NCBI GenBank assembly: GCA_012932295.1 | Contig: JAAONU010000123.1 | Span: 5,766,001 to 5,830,000, forward strand | Origin: Cyclina sinensis | Taxonomy: Eukaryota > Mollusca > Bivalvia > Venerida > Veneridae | DNA length: 64,000 nt | Reading direction: 5' to 3' | In this document: positions 23,247-32,449 of the stretch, piece by piece | Numbering within the stretch: the stretch's first letter is position 1 | How the letters are laid out: the number at the start of each line of letters is the position of its first letter | Notes under the pieces: model-generated | Database searches by the model: none | The model's input: only the letters and a program-made list of their open reading frames with translations | What the model was told of the DNA's origin: nothing | Program-made: the position numbers and the translations under genes

Positions 23247-23280
23247 AGCTCACCTTGAGCACTTTGTGCTCAGGTGAGCT
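23247..23280. repeat. Terminal hairpin of HP-2
   Basis: The left arm is AGCTCACCTTGAGCAC, the loop TTT and the right arm GTGCTCAGGTGAGCT. The arms pair perfectly except for one bulged T. CTAA follows at once, fitting a CTRR-type end. Confidence 0.9.
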
Positions 23281-25536
23281 AAAATTCAAACATCTCCTCC
23301 TACACTGAAAGGTCTTTTACACCAAAGTTTACAAAAATGTTCCATACATCGTCATATACTAAAGTAACACAAATGGTTTCGCTCCATTGCAGAAAATAAC
23401 CGCTAGAGTTGAAAATAGATATTTATCAATAGTTGGCTTCAAATGATATCTTCTCATAAACTTCAAAGCTATTTTCAACCAAACTTAACAGAAATGTTCC
23501 TTCTATTGTCGTTTTCCAAAATTGTTTAAACCGTTCTGCTCCATTGCACATAACGGCTGCATAAGCCAATAAAAGAAAAAATCAAACAACAATCTCGTCC
23601 TGAACTGCAAGGCCAGTTTCCACAACATTTCACGAAAATGTTCACTAATATAGCCCTCTATGAAAACTGCTCAAATGTTTCAGCTTCGTTGCACAAAATG
23701 GCCACCAGAGCTAAAATTAGACTTTAATCAATATTTGGCTTCAAATGACATCTCTTCTCAAACAGTTATGCCATTTTTAACCAAACGTAACAGAAATATT
23801 CCTTATATTGATGTTTTTGAAACTCCATTAACAAATTTAACAACTTACACGACCAGCTTAAGATTTGAAGCCGTAGACGCATCAATTATCTCCACACAAG
23901 TACTTGGTCAATGACATTTTGATTGTGTCTTTTACAACTTAAACAGACAATTATCATATCAATACAGCTTAATTTTGGATTAAAAGAGATATTTACTTTG
24001 ACCATTGCCAAGGTGTATCACGCATGCCACTTGTACACAGAGCCAATAAAAATTGCTATACGTCTAAACGATCCGTAGAGAAGACTTCTCAGCAACATTA
24101 TGCTCCTTTTTTACTTATGTTCACTTTTTTATGTTTAGTAAGTTATGAACCAACCATTCAGAACCAACAGTTTTTCCACTTACAATTTTCCATCATTTCA
24201 CTAGGTAAATGCAAGAAAATATATTCTGCGGTTTTACGTATATCGTTTCCAGGTATGAATTTGATAATTACAATTAAAAATTACACGTACTCTGAATTAT
24301 TCTGAATCGTACTTAAGATGTTTTCCTTGTAAGAAAGAAATGTCACTGGCAAAACTTCAGATATACCGTTTGTAAAAGTATAGAAAGAAATTTGAAATCA
24401 GAAACGGACACCAACGGCGTTAATCTGAACTTGCCTGTAAACAGGAAGAGTTTTATGAACCTTATCCAAGAATATCAACAGAAGTCCATCATGCCGTCAT
24501 AACATTTGATGTAAAACAGTTAAAGAAAGCAAAATGAAAAATTAAAAAAAAAATAAAGGTGATATTTGAATGTGACAAGGTTACGAAAGTCGTAACAATG
24601 CGTTTTTATAGATTTTTTTCGTGACTGAATTGTAAGGCCTTTATACGTTTAAATGCGTTATAAAACCAATCAGCTGTTTAACTTTAATTGCGGCGGATTA
24701 TACGAAGAGGTACGAGTATTGTTTTATTAAAGGAAACAATTTTCTTCGAATGTTCTTTTAGATTTTATCAGTTAAGTAAAATATTTCCGCTAACCAGAAG
24801 TATGCAATAGTAACATCAAAGGTTGAAAAGGTACTTTTAATAGGTTCTCATTAACTAGTCATTTCAGTTGAAGAGAAACAGATATTTTGCAGGCCAGTTT
24901 CATGCAGAGGCGATATAGCATACATATCATTATTATTCACACTTTATGTATAAAAGATAATAAACATATATTTTCCTTGTACGTGCTTTTGTTAATAGCG
25001 CTCATCAATTATGCATCTCCTTTCTTCTGGTAGCCCTGTATGTTGCTATTAATAATGCAAAATTTGTTGGGTTTTTTTCTAATTTTGGTGTAGACATTAA
25101 TATATTTCTACCAGACAATGTTTGTTAGCAGGATTAACGATGAAAAGATCAAAGATGAATAAGCAGAATTTAAAGCCTGTCGTTCTCTTAAAATGCAAGA
25201 ATAATACGATTTAAATGTTCGCTGCAGTCATCCAGACGGTTTGAAATTGCAGTACTGACACATTGAAATGAAGCATTTGTAAAGACTATAACCTTCAGAT
25301 GGTGATCTTTAAATATTGATAACAGACCTATGAAGTAATATGCTGATTGTAAATTTCAGAAAAATCTCCAGACTTATAAGAAATAGAAATGAAAGCAAAT
25401 TAAACTCAAATTTACCAACAAATTGCAAATGAAAGATAATTTTCATAGAACCTGTATATAAAATCATAAGTCAACGTTAACAGTATAAACTGTTTTTTTA
25501 AGAAACAATGTTAATACAAGACCAGCCTCCACTGTC

Positions 25537-25921
25537 TCAATGCGAGTTTTCTGGGGGCATGTGTGTCGTGTGACGTGTCCGCAGACCAACTTCCCGCAAT
25601 CGTTTCATTACAGTTTTAGTATGGATAGGACGGTTATGAGTACCTATGGTATAAAGGGAAGATTCAGTGGCAGTAAGGGAAGATTCAGTGGCACTAAGGT
25701 AACGATTGCGCAAATGCACGAGACGAATAAACCTGTCCTGACGTTGTGATATCACGCGCGGACGCCCAGACCTAGGTCTGTCAGAGACCCGCCCAGTTTC
25801 CCTTAGACGTCTAACAAGACGTTCTATAGTACAAACATGGACATCGAAATGTCTGGCAACCTGTATTTGCCTGTGGCCTTGGATAATCATCACCCCTCTG
25901 AACTTCCGTCAGCCGTGCCAT
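25537..25921 (-). pseudogene. Tc1/mariner transposase, N-terminal DNA-binding fragment
   Basis: The main minus-strand frame (25,893-25,537) encodes a paired-like helix-turn-helix (QIQVARHFDVHVCTIERLVR) followed by RETGRVSDRPRSGRPRVISQ with the GRPR linker, then the start of the second helix-turn-helix and VMKRLREVGLR. Tc1-like transposases bind their terminal repeats with this bipartite region. The likely start ATG (25,921-25,919, MARLTEVQR) is out of frame, so a small indel lies near 25,900. The protein stops just after the second DNA-binding motif; the whole DDE catalytic domain, about two thirds of a usual ~340-residue transposase, is missing. A 21-bp in-frame tandem duplication (25,653-25,694) inserts a repeated ATESSL-type peptide. 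It cannot be active. Confidence 0.85.
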
Positions 25922-27564
25922 TGTTTCATGCTATCAAAAATAATCAAAATATCGGAAAAAGATGTGTCTCTATGAAGACTATTTTGCGGTATGACGAGCT
26001 GTATTACTCAATGGCACAACACTGCTGTGCACGAGTTTTTCCCCATTTGATGCTTTCCCCGAGAGACATCGTTACGCAATCCTGTTATCCAACATTCGAT
26101 TCACACCACGTGCACCGTAACCTAGAGTGTTGCTTCACCGGTCTTCATTGCTTTTGAACAACGCGTTCTCAAGATATTGCAAATAATGTCACCCTGCGTT
26201 TCTTATTTCTTGAGTATATTTTCCATGCTTGTGTTTCTGTTAGAAGCGCTTATACAGTATATCTACCTGCTTCCAGTTTGAGTATCTTATGTTGATGATA
26301 AAGGAAACTGTACTTTTCATATATTTATGTGGACATAAATGTGGGTATCCCCTATAAAACAATATATCATTTTGTCAAACAGTTTATTAGCATGATAAAA
26401 GGTTGAAATGACCGATCAGAGATGAATGAGCAGCATTTAAATACTACTGTGGCTTGGCTATTCTCCTATAATGCAAGACGCATAGATTTGAATATTGCAC
26501 GCTGCAGTCATCCAGACAGTTTCAAATTGCAGTATTGCTGTACTGGAAAGAAGCATTTATAAATGGCTATAGGCTTAAGACAAGGAATATTGTGCATTAT
26601 TAATAAAAGACTTGTATTATACTGAATGTAAAGTAAAGAAAATCGCCGGATTTATATTTCAAATAAGGGGGTGGGGTGAAGAAATACTGCAGATTAACGA
26701 TAACCCTTTTAACGAAACGAAATAAGGTTTATCAAAGTTTTCTGCTTGTTAAAGAATATCTAACTTCATAAAATACCAACACAAGAAAATTGCTAATTAA
26801 ACACGATAAAGTTTTCTCTTTTGTGCCTTTGTTTAATCAGACTAAAATGAAAATTTAAGTCCCATACAAAACAATATTATTTATTCAGTAAATACCATAT
26901 CTGATATTTTAGATTATATTTAAGACACTAGAACTTAATCTCTTTGGTATAAAGTCTTACTTAGGTTTGTCATTTGTATTTGTTTAATGATAGTGAAACC
27001 TTTAAACTTAAAGATTGACGCTTAATCTGCGACAACTACATGAACAAATTTTATAGTTACATGTATTTTACTTTCAAATCTTATTTTTTATACCTGAAAT
27101 AAAAGAAACTGTCACGTATGAATTTATAAAACTCCAAATGCATGCATTGGTACAATTAGATTCCATATTACTATTATGTTGGACAGAAATACCTTGCGTT
27201 TTTTGTTTCTGTTTTCGCAATGTATCGGAAATAATCTAGACTTTATGAGTACTTCAAACATAATCAGTCATTTTATCTGAATAAATTCATTTTTTTCCGA
27301 AGTGTAGAGAGGCCTAAGTGGTCCTTCCGTAATAAGGTTTCTCACATTTAAACCATGAAAATAATAAGGTTGGAGGATATATGGTTGACATGCAGGCGGG
27401 TAAGAGAATTCCGTACGAAGAAGTCGGTTGCAGGTGATAAATATGATAGTTTTTAGATATTATTTGACTTTATCATTCATCATACAGATGTCATCAACAA
27501 AAAGTGGTACAATGTTAAAAACTAATTTACGTTGATGGACTACTTATCCTCCTCATATACTCTC

Positions 27565-28470
27565 TTATATTTCGGTCGGTCTGTAGAGCGGTATACCACT
27601 TCGTTTCCGATCAATAACTTGAGAACGCATGGTCACAGGGACTTGAGATTGGGTAAGTAGGTCGGAAACCTTTTGTTTTTGGACCCAAGCGCACAGGGTT
27701 CATCACTTTGAAAACGGTTTCCGATCAGTGACTCAAGAACAACTGCTTCCAGGATCTTTAAACTTTACAGGATGGTTGGACATGACATGTAGATGAACAG
27801 AGATAAGGGTCAAACTCAGTTTCCATCCCCAGTCCTATCACCTCCATTGAAAACAGTTTCCGATCAATAACTAAACATAAACTGCATTATTTTTTGTTTA
27901 TATTGGTCTAGATGAAGCCTTTATTGGCCCTCAGGATCAAAGATCCGGCTCAAATGGACGCATACTTAGAAATGGTTTGCAATAAATAACTCTAAAGTAA
28001 CTGCTTCATGGACATTCAAGATCCATTTATAGGAATGTTAGGCTTGAGAAGATAAATTCTACAGGTTTTGTGCTCATTGTATAAAATGTCAAAGTTGCAG
28101 GGGCGTGTACTTCATTAGTGATTTTCAATAAACTATTCGAGAATGAGATAATCCAGAAATTTAACAAATAGTTCAGCTTTATGAGTAGAAAACTCTGCAT
28201 CCAGTGGTTTAGGCCCACTGTGCTGAGTCAACATTCTTTATTGATCTTACAGATTTCTGATGCAATAAAGCGTGATCATCACACATCAACAGTGTTACTC
28301 TTCCAGCTCTTGTTTTGATCAGTTTTGTGGGCTTTAATTACTGTACTGGAAGCACTAAATTTAATCAGGACTAAACTCTACACAAAAGTAAATTTCCTTA
28401 GCATTACAGTTTTCACTGCCACTTTGCAAATTACATGATGGTTGAAAGTAATAAAAACAAGAAATTGGTA
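27565..28470. repeat. Tail module of block A copy 2
   Basis: It matches 16,940-17,960: GTCGGTCTGTAGAG, then CGTTTCCGATCAATAACTTG, and later ATAACTCTAAAG.AACTGCTTC and TTTTGATCAGTTTTG...GCTTTAATTACTGTACTG. Its short minus-strand frame at 28,218-28,027 parallels one at 17,721-17,446 (both with AELF/FLIKLNYLL-like and TLTFYT..STKPVEFI strings). The pair is diverged and disrupted, so it is listed as repeat rather than gene. Confidence 0.75.
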
Positions 28471-28840
28471 AAACCAAATAATGTTCCCGGAACTAATTTT
28501 GTTCAGAATGGCAGAAAAGTAAGAAACATACTATCAATGGTATTTCAAGGACACGTGAAATTAAATACATTTTAAGTTATAGTAAGGATAATCATGATGA
28601 AAGATATTTGAGGATTTATAGTATAAAAAACACATTGTAAGGACAGTTGGTATATTGCAAACTTTACCTGCTACTTGTTTAATCTGTGAATGTTTGCCAG
28701 AATTTTTATAATCACAACAAGAGGTGTCAAGTGCTTGGTTAGCAGGTGTAAAAAGTAGACCTGTACTTCATATAATCAGTGTTGTTCTCCAGAATTCCAG
28801 CTTTACCTATCAATCGGGATTGCTGTATTAAATTTTATAA
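28471..28840. other. Unassigned sequence, probably the start of HP-3
   Basis: It includes ACAACAAGAGGTGTCAAGTG at ~28,713, similar to the ACAAGAGGG starts of hairpin-ended elements. No gene was recognised. Confidence 0.4.
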
Positions 28841-29384
28841 AGGGAGATAATTAAAAAAGTAACTGATGTAATGTGATGGTTCTTTAACACTGTACTTCCT
28901 CTCATTGGTCTTTATAACTGTGTGAAGTTTTATTCAATGTCCTTCAATACTTTTCAAGTTATTTTCCTAATACACATTATTAGGTATTATCAAGGGAGAT
29001 AATTCAAAAATTAGGCAAGGTAGAATTAAGGTTTATAAACACTGCATTTCTTCTCACTCTTCTCTATCACTGTGTGAGGTTTTAGTAAATTTCCTTAAAT
29101 AGTTTTGAAGTTATTCTCCATAAAAGATAATTAAGTAACAAAAAGGGATATAATTCATAAACTAAGTAAGGTAGGATTATGGTAATTGACACTACACTTC
29201 CTCTCACTAGTCTCTATAAGTGTGTGGAGTTTCAATAAGATACCTTTGATGGTTAAGAAGTTGTACTTCAGACAAGCATTATTAAACATTTTAAGTATTA
29301 TTAAGGGAGATAATTAAAAAAATTAAGCAAAGTAGACATATGGTTATTGATTAAGTCCCTACTATCTATGATTTTGTGAAGTTT
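28841..29384. repeat. ~152-bp tandem array of HP-3 (AGGGAGATAATT units)
   Basis: Unit markers AGGGAGATAATT or AGGGATATAATT lie at 28,841, 28,993, 29,144 and 29,303, and again at 31,835 after the LINE. Each unit continues CACTGCACTTCCTCTCA, CTCTATAACTGTGTGAAGTT, TTCAAT..CCTTCAATA and GTTATTCTCC. This is a common bivalve repeat unit. Confidence 0.85.
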
Positions 29385-29390
29385 ACTAAG

Positions 29391-29664
29391 CCAACAAGAT
29401 GGAGGGGATCTGATATGCCACATGTACTGGCATGTACTGGACCTTTTACTTACAAATGAAGAAAACATGATCAGTAACATTGAATACTTGAGTCCGCTAG
29501 GGAAGAGCGACCACTGTGTCATACAGTTTAACTACAATTGCTATACTAGACTGAAAGTGAACAGTAGAGAGAAAATGTGTAATAATAAGGAAATTATGTG
29601 GACTTTAATAAGGAAATCGAGAACACAAACTGGAATGCAATACTTAATCCACACGATCATATAA
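29391..29664 (+). pseudogene. LINE-1 endonuclease C-terminus fragment
   Basis: The reading PTRWRGSDMPHVL (29,391-29,430) is interrupted by a perfect 10-bp tandem duplication (CATGTACTGG at 29,421-29,430 and 29,431-29,440). This shifts the frame, and the reading continues in another frame as DLLLTNEENM...LSPLGKSDHCVIQF. The (S/L)D(L/H)...LTNEE.....P.GKSDH pattern is the C-terminal end of the apurinic-like endonuclease, with the conserved SDH. The rest of the endonuclease is absent. Confidence 0.8.
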
Positions 29665-30326
29665 ACTGTAACTGGGAAAAATTTGTAGAAAAACTAAAAC
29701 AAATGGAGAAGAGGTACATACCGAGTCGTAAACCGAAAGTATCGAACAAGAGAAAAAATGAATTTCAGATAGACAAAAAGACATATGAAATAATCAAGGA
29801 GAAGAACTCACTACATAGGAGATCAGTTACAACTAAAGACCCAAAGGTTAGAATGCAGTACAACAAGGTCAGAAACCAAGTTAAAACACTAACTAGAAAG
29901 CTGAAGAAGAAACATGAAAATGAACTAGCTCAGAAAGCTAAGAAAAACCCAAAAGCGATATGGAAGTATATTAAATCCAAATCAAAAACTCGATCAGGAA
30001 TAGGAGAACTACTTACAGATCAGAACGACGAAAAATCACCAAAAACCGATGATGACAAAGAGAAAGCTGAGATCCTTGCCAACTTCTTCAAAAGTGTTTT
30101 CACACAAGAACCTGAAGGTTGTGTACCCGATCTACCAATGAGAGACATTAAAACTCAAATGGATAACTTACAAATAACGAAAGATAATATAGACAAGATA
30201 TTAAAAGGATTGAAAATAGACAAGTCATCTGGACCAGACGGGATACACCCAAGAGTGCTTAAAGAACTTGCGGGTACAATAGCAATTCCACTACATTTGA
30301 TATTCATGCAATTATTAACAACTTAA
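29598..30326 (+). pseudogene. LINE-1 linker and start of reverse transcriptase
   Basis: This 242-codon piece carries the basic linker between endonuclease and RT (rich in Lys and Arg), the ANFFKSVFTQE stretch and the RT entry motif KIDKSSGPDGIHPRVLKELA. It ends at a TAA (30,324-30,326) where related elements continue; the frame goes on with TVPNRWKEAQISAIFKKGKK. A one-base gain in the A8 run near 30,380 then shifts the frame. Confidence 0.85.
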
Positions 30327-30360
30327 ACTGTTCCAAATAGATGGAAAGAAGCTCAAATCA

Positions 30361-30588
30361 GTGCGATCTTCAAAAAGGGAAAAAAAACACATAGCTGGAA
30401 ATTACAGACCGGTGAGCCTCACATCCGTAGTTTGCAAAGTTATGGAAACACTAGTACGAGAACACATCATCAAACATATGAAGGTTAATAATTTCTTCAC
30501 TGATAGACAATATGGGTTCATATCGGGAAGGTCGACCTCCCTACAACTTCTTAATATACTTAATATACGTATATATGGATTATTATGA
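30361..30588 (+). pseudogene. LINE-1 reverse transcriptase, fingers fragment
   Basis: The frame contains HIAGNYRPVSLTSVVCKVME (the conserved NYRPVSLTS motif), then REHIIKHM, FTDRQYGFISGRSTSLQLLN. After LQLLNIL the sequence jumps to a VYMDY-like reading in another frame near 30,570: about 45 bp that related elements carry are missing. The catalytic motif A region follows in altered form (YESVFDTVPHRL), then a stop near 30,641. Confidence 0.85.
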
Positions 30589-30774
30589 AAGCGTTTTCGA
30601 TACCGTACCACATAGGTTGATGAACAAATTGCTTATGGTATAGAAGATTCAATACTCAGCTGGACTAAAAACTTCCTGTGCGAAAGAATCCAACAAGTTT
30701 CCGTCAATAATGAATACTCATCTTGGTCAAACGTTACATCTGGAATTCCCCAGGGATCTGTCCTTGGACCACTA

Positions 30775-31737
30775 TTGTTTGTTATATTCATCAACGACCT
30801 ACCCAATTTAGTAAACTCTGATGTGTATCTGTTTGCCGACGACACAAATATTTTCAACATCATCAGCGACAAAAAAGACACGGTACAACTTCAAACAGAT
30901 CTGAACAAGTTAAACGATTGGAGCGAGACATGGCTTTTGAAATTCCATCCGGACAAATGCAAGCACATGCATATTGGTAAACCAGGACCTGAACCTGATA
31001 TCAAATACACCCTGAAAACTAAAGAACTTGAACAAGTAAAGGAGGAAAAAGACATCGGTGTGGTTATTGACTCAGAACTGAACTTTGATAAACATATCAG
31101 TGATAAAGTAAACAAAGCGAACTCTATGTTTGCATTACTGAGAAGGACATTCCAATTTCTCGACACGTCAACATTTGTCCCTTTATATAAGACACTTGTA
31201 CAAACTAACTTAGAATTCGCTAGTTCAGTTTGGCACCCATACAAAGCGAAACACTTGGATATGATAGAAAACGTTCAAAGGAGGGCCACAAAACAACTTC
31301 CTAGTCTAAAGGACATGACTTATGCTGACAGATTGCGGAAGCTGAAACTACCAACTCTCAGTTTTACAAGAATACGTGGAGACATGATAGAACTGTATAA
31401 GATACTAAATGGAAAATACGACCGAGAAGCAGCACCGTTTGCTAAACTTTGGAAAGATATGTCAGTAAGAACAGGGGTACGGGGAAACAGCTTAAAGATC
31501 TATCCACAAAGAGCAAGGACTGAACTACGTAAAAACTCGTTCATCATCAGAGTAGCAAAAACATGGAACTATCTCCCAGAGTCAATAGTTACAGCACCGA
31601 CAATTAACACCTTCAAGAAAAGATTAGATAAATTCTGGAAGAACCAAGAACTCCTATTCGATGACCACAAAGCTAACATCACCGGAAGTGTAATCGAATA
31701 TGAGCTAGAGACTGGTATAGAGGAAGAGGATTCCTGA
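30775..31737 (+). pseudogene. LINE-1 reverse transcriptase palm, thumb and C-terminus
   Basis: This is the longest intact piece (320 codons). Just upstream, in the same frame, is SGIPQGSVLGPLLF (30,738-30,780). Then come FVIFINDLP and the catalytic box FADD (residues ~20-23), the WSETWLLKFHPDKCK motif, KDIGVVIDSELNFDKHI, the thumb region up to VWHPYKAKHLDMIENVQRRA and a C-terminal FIIRVAKTWNYLPESIV block. The end at 31,737 is natural. The catalytic Asp pair is present here, but the frame breaks upstream prevent a whole protein. Confidence 0.9.
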
Positions 31738-31929
31738 ACCAGTACAACAACCTAAGTAACCTAAGTAAGTTTTAATCAAATTCCTTTAATGCTTTGCACA
31801 TTAATACCTGGACAAACATTATTAAGTATTATCAAGGGAGATAATAAAAAACTAATTAAAATAAAGTTATGGTTCTTTGACAATGCACTTACTCTGACTA
31901 GTCTCTATTACTGTGTGATAGGCAAAAGC

Positions 31930-32400
31930 AAACTAAAGTTATTGAGCGGAAACTGAATTTCTATTTTTAGCAACAGTGACCTTGACCTTGATCACAGACA
32001 CCTGAGTAGCAAAAATTCCAAGCTGCCTCTTGATATAAGCTACCAATACACCAAGTTTGGGTCAATAGGTCAAAGCAAACTCAAGTTATTGAGCGAAAAC
32101 TGAAATTCTATTTTTAGCAACAGTGACCTTGACCTTGATCACAGACACCTGGTAGCAATCCCAAGCTGCCTCTTGATATAAGCTACCCATATACCAAGTT
32201 TGGGGTCAATAGGTCAAAGCAAACTCAAGTTATTGAGCGGAAACTGAATTTCTATTTTTAGCAACAGTGACCTTGACCTTGATCACAGACACCTGGTAGC
32301 AATCCCAAGCTGCCTCTTGATATAAGCTACCCATACACCAAGTTTGGCGTCAATAGGCCAAAGCAAACTCAAGTTATTGAGTGGAAACCAAAAGTTGACG
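31930..32400. repeat. 144-147 bp tandem array of HP-3 with TGACCTTGACCTTGATC
   Basis: The marker AGTTATTGAGCG (last copy GTG) is at 31,937, 32,084, 32,228 and 32,372 (periods 147, 144, 144). Copies are over 90% identical by eye. Each of the three full units contains TGACCTTGACCTTGATCA (31,977-31,994; 32,124-32,141; 32,268-32,285), whose complement holds two AGGTCA half-sites in tandem. The array ends in the HP-3 3' end. Confidence 0.95.
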
Positions 32401-32423
32401 CCCGCCGACTTCAGCATTACAAT

Positions 32424-32449
32424 AACCAGTTTTCGTTGAAAACCTAGTT
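32424..32449. repeat. Terminal hairpin of HP-3
   Basis: It reads AACCAGTTTTC, loop GTT, GAAAACCTAGTT. The inner six bases pair perfectly and the outer AAC/GTT also pair. It marks the junction with block B copy 2. Confidence 0.85.

Larger units (their letters stand above)
21997..23280 (+). mobile_element. Hairpin-ended tandem-core element HP-2, nested in HP-1
   Basis: The left end is ACAAGAGGGCAATGATGGCT followed by CGCTCACCTGAG, a start recurrent in bivalve repeats. Inside are three units of ~146 bp (TTTCTGACAAATTTC-type at 22,053, 22,200 and 22,344). Then come four units of 160-168 bp that begin TTTGACCCAAGGGCTATAAT (22,411, 22,571, 22,735, 22,903). A CpG-rich stretch (ACGACGGACGCACGGACGCA) precedes the 3' hairpin at 23,247-23,280. 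It encodes no protein. Bivalve pearl elements and Helentron-derived non-autonomous elements have similar core arrays and terminal hairpins; that placement is inferred. Confidence 0.8.
21483..23830 (-). mobile_element. Hairpin-ended tandem-core element HP-1, minus orientation, interrupted by HP-2
   Basis: Its terminal hairpin is at 21,483-21,513 (AGCTCACCTGAG...CTCAGGGTGAGCT), followed by ATTGGGATCGCCCATTGTTC. This is the reverse complement of the kind of end seen in HP-2 (GATCACAATTTGTCCGGCGT on that strand). The interior is an array of ~155-165 bp units: each has TTCAAATGACATCT.CT, a CCATTTTTAACCAAAC-like stretch, AGAAATGTTCCTTATATTG, then CTCAAACCGTTCCGCTCCAT. Units resume at 23,281 after HP-2. 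The right boundary at block A copy 2 is uncertain. It is non-autonomous; no transposase is encoded. Confidence 0.75.
23830..28470. repeat. Block A, copy 2 (~4.6 kb)
   Basis: It starts with AACAAATTTAACAACTTACA and ends near 28,470 with ATGATGGTTGAAAGTAAT, in each case matching block A copy 1 (10,345 and 17,915). It is shorter because ~3 kb (equivalent to 11,590-14,635) is absent and about 0.7 kb with a Tc1-like fragment sits at that junction. It includes the 53-bp stretch at 24,634-24,686 that is identical to copy 1. Confidence 0.85.
29385..31766 (+). mobile_element. LINE-1: degenerate CR1/Jockey-type non-LTR retrotransposon
   Basis: It is 5'-truncated, beginning in the C-terminal part of the endonuclease domain, and runs through a complete but frame-broken reverse transcriptase to a C-terminal stop at 31,737. 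The 3' end is two copies of the 9-mer CCTAAGTAA (31,751-31,768), the type of short-repeat tail known for CR1-like elements, with no poly-A. It splits a unit of the HP-3 array. The 6-bp string AAGTTT occurs on both sides (29,379-29,384 and 31,767-31,772) and may be the target-site duplication. At least four frame-breaking changes are visible, so it is dead. Confidence 0.85.
28713..32449 (+). mobile_element. Tandem-core element HP-3 with 3' hairpin, split by LINE-1
   Basis: It consists of an array of ~152-bp units (28,841-29,384), a LINE inserted in the fourth unit, the rest of that unit and part of a fifth (31,767-31,920), a second array of 144-147 bp units (31,930-32,390), a CpG-containing stretch (GACGCCCGCCGACTTCAGCA) and the terminal hairpin GTTTTC-GTT-GAAAAC at 32,424-32,449. 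B2 starts immediately after. The combination of core arrays and a 3' hairpin is the same plan as HP-1, HP-2 and HP-4. The left boundary is uncertain. It is non-autonomous. Confidence 0.7.

Noticed and set aside
30402..31244. Three minus-strand ORFs opposite LINE-1
   Set aside because: They are antisense shadows of the reverse transcriptase frames.
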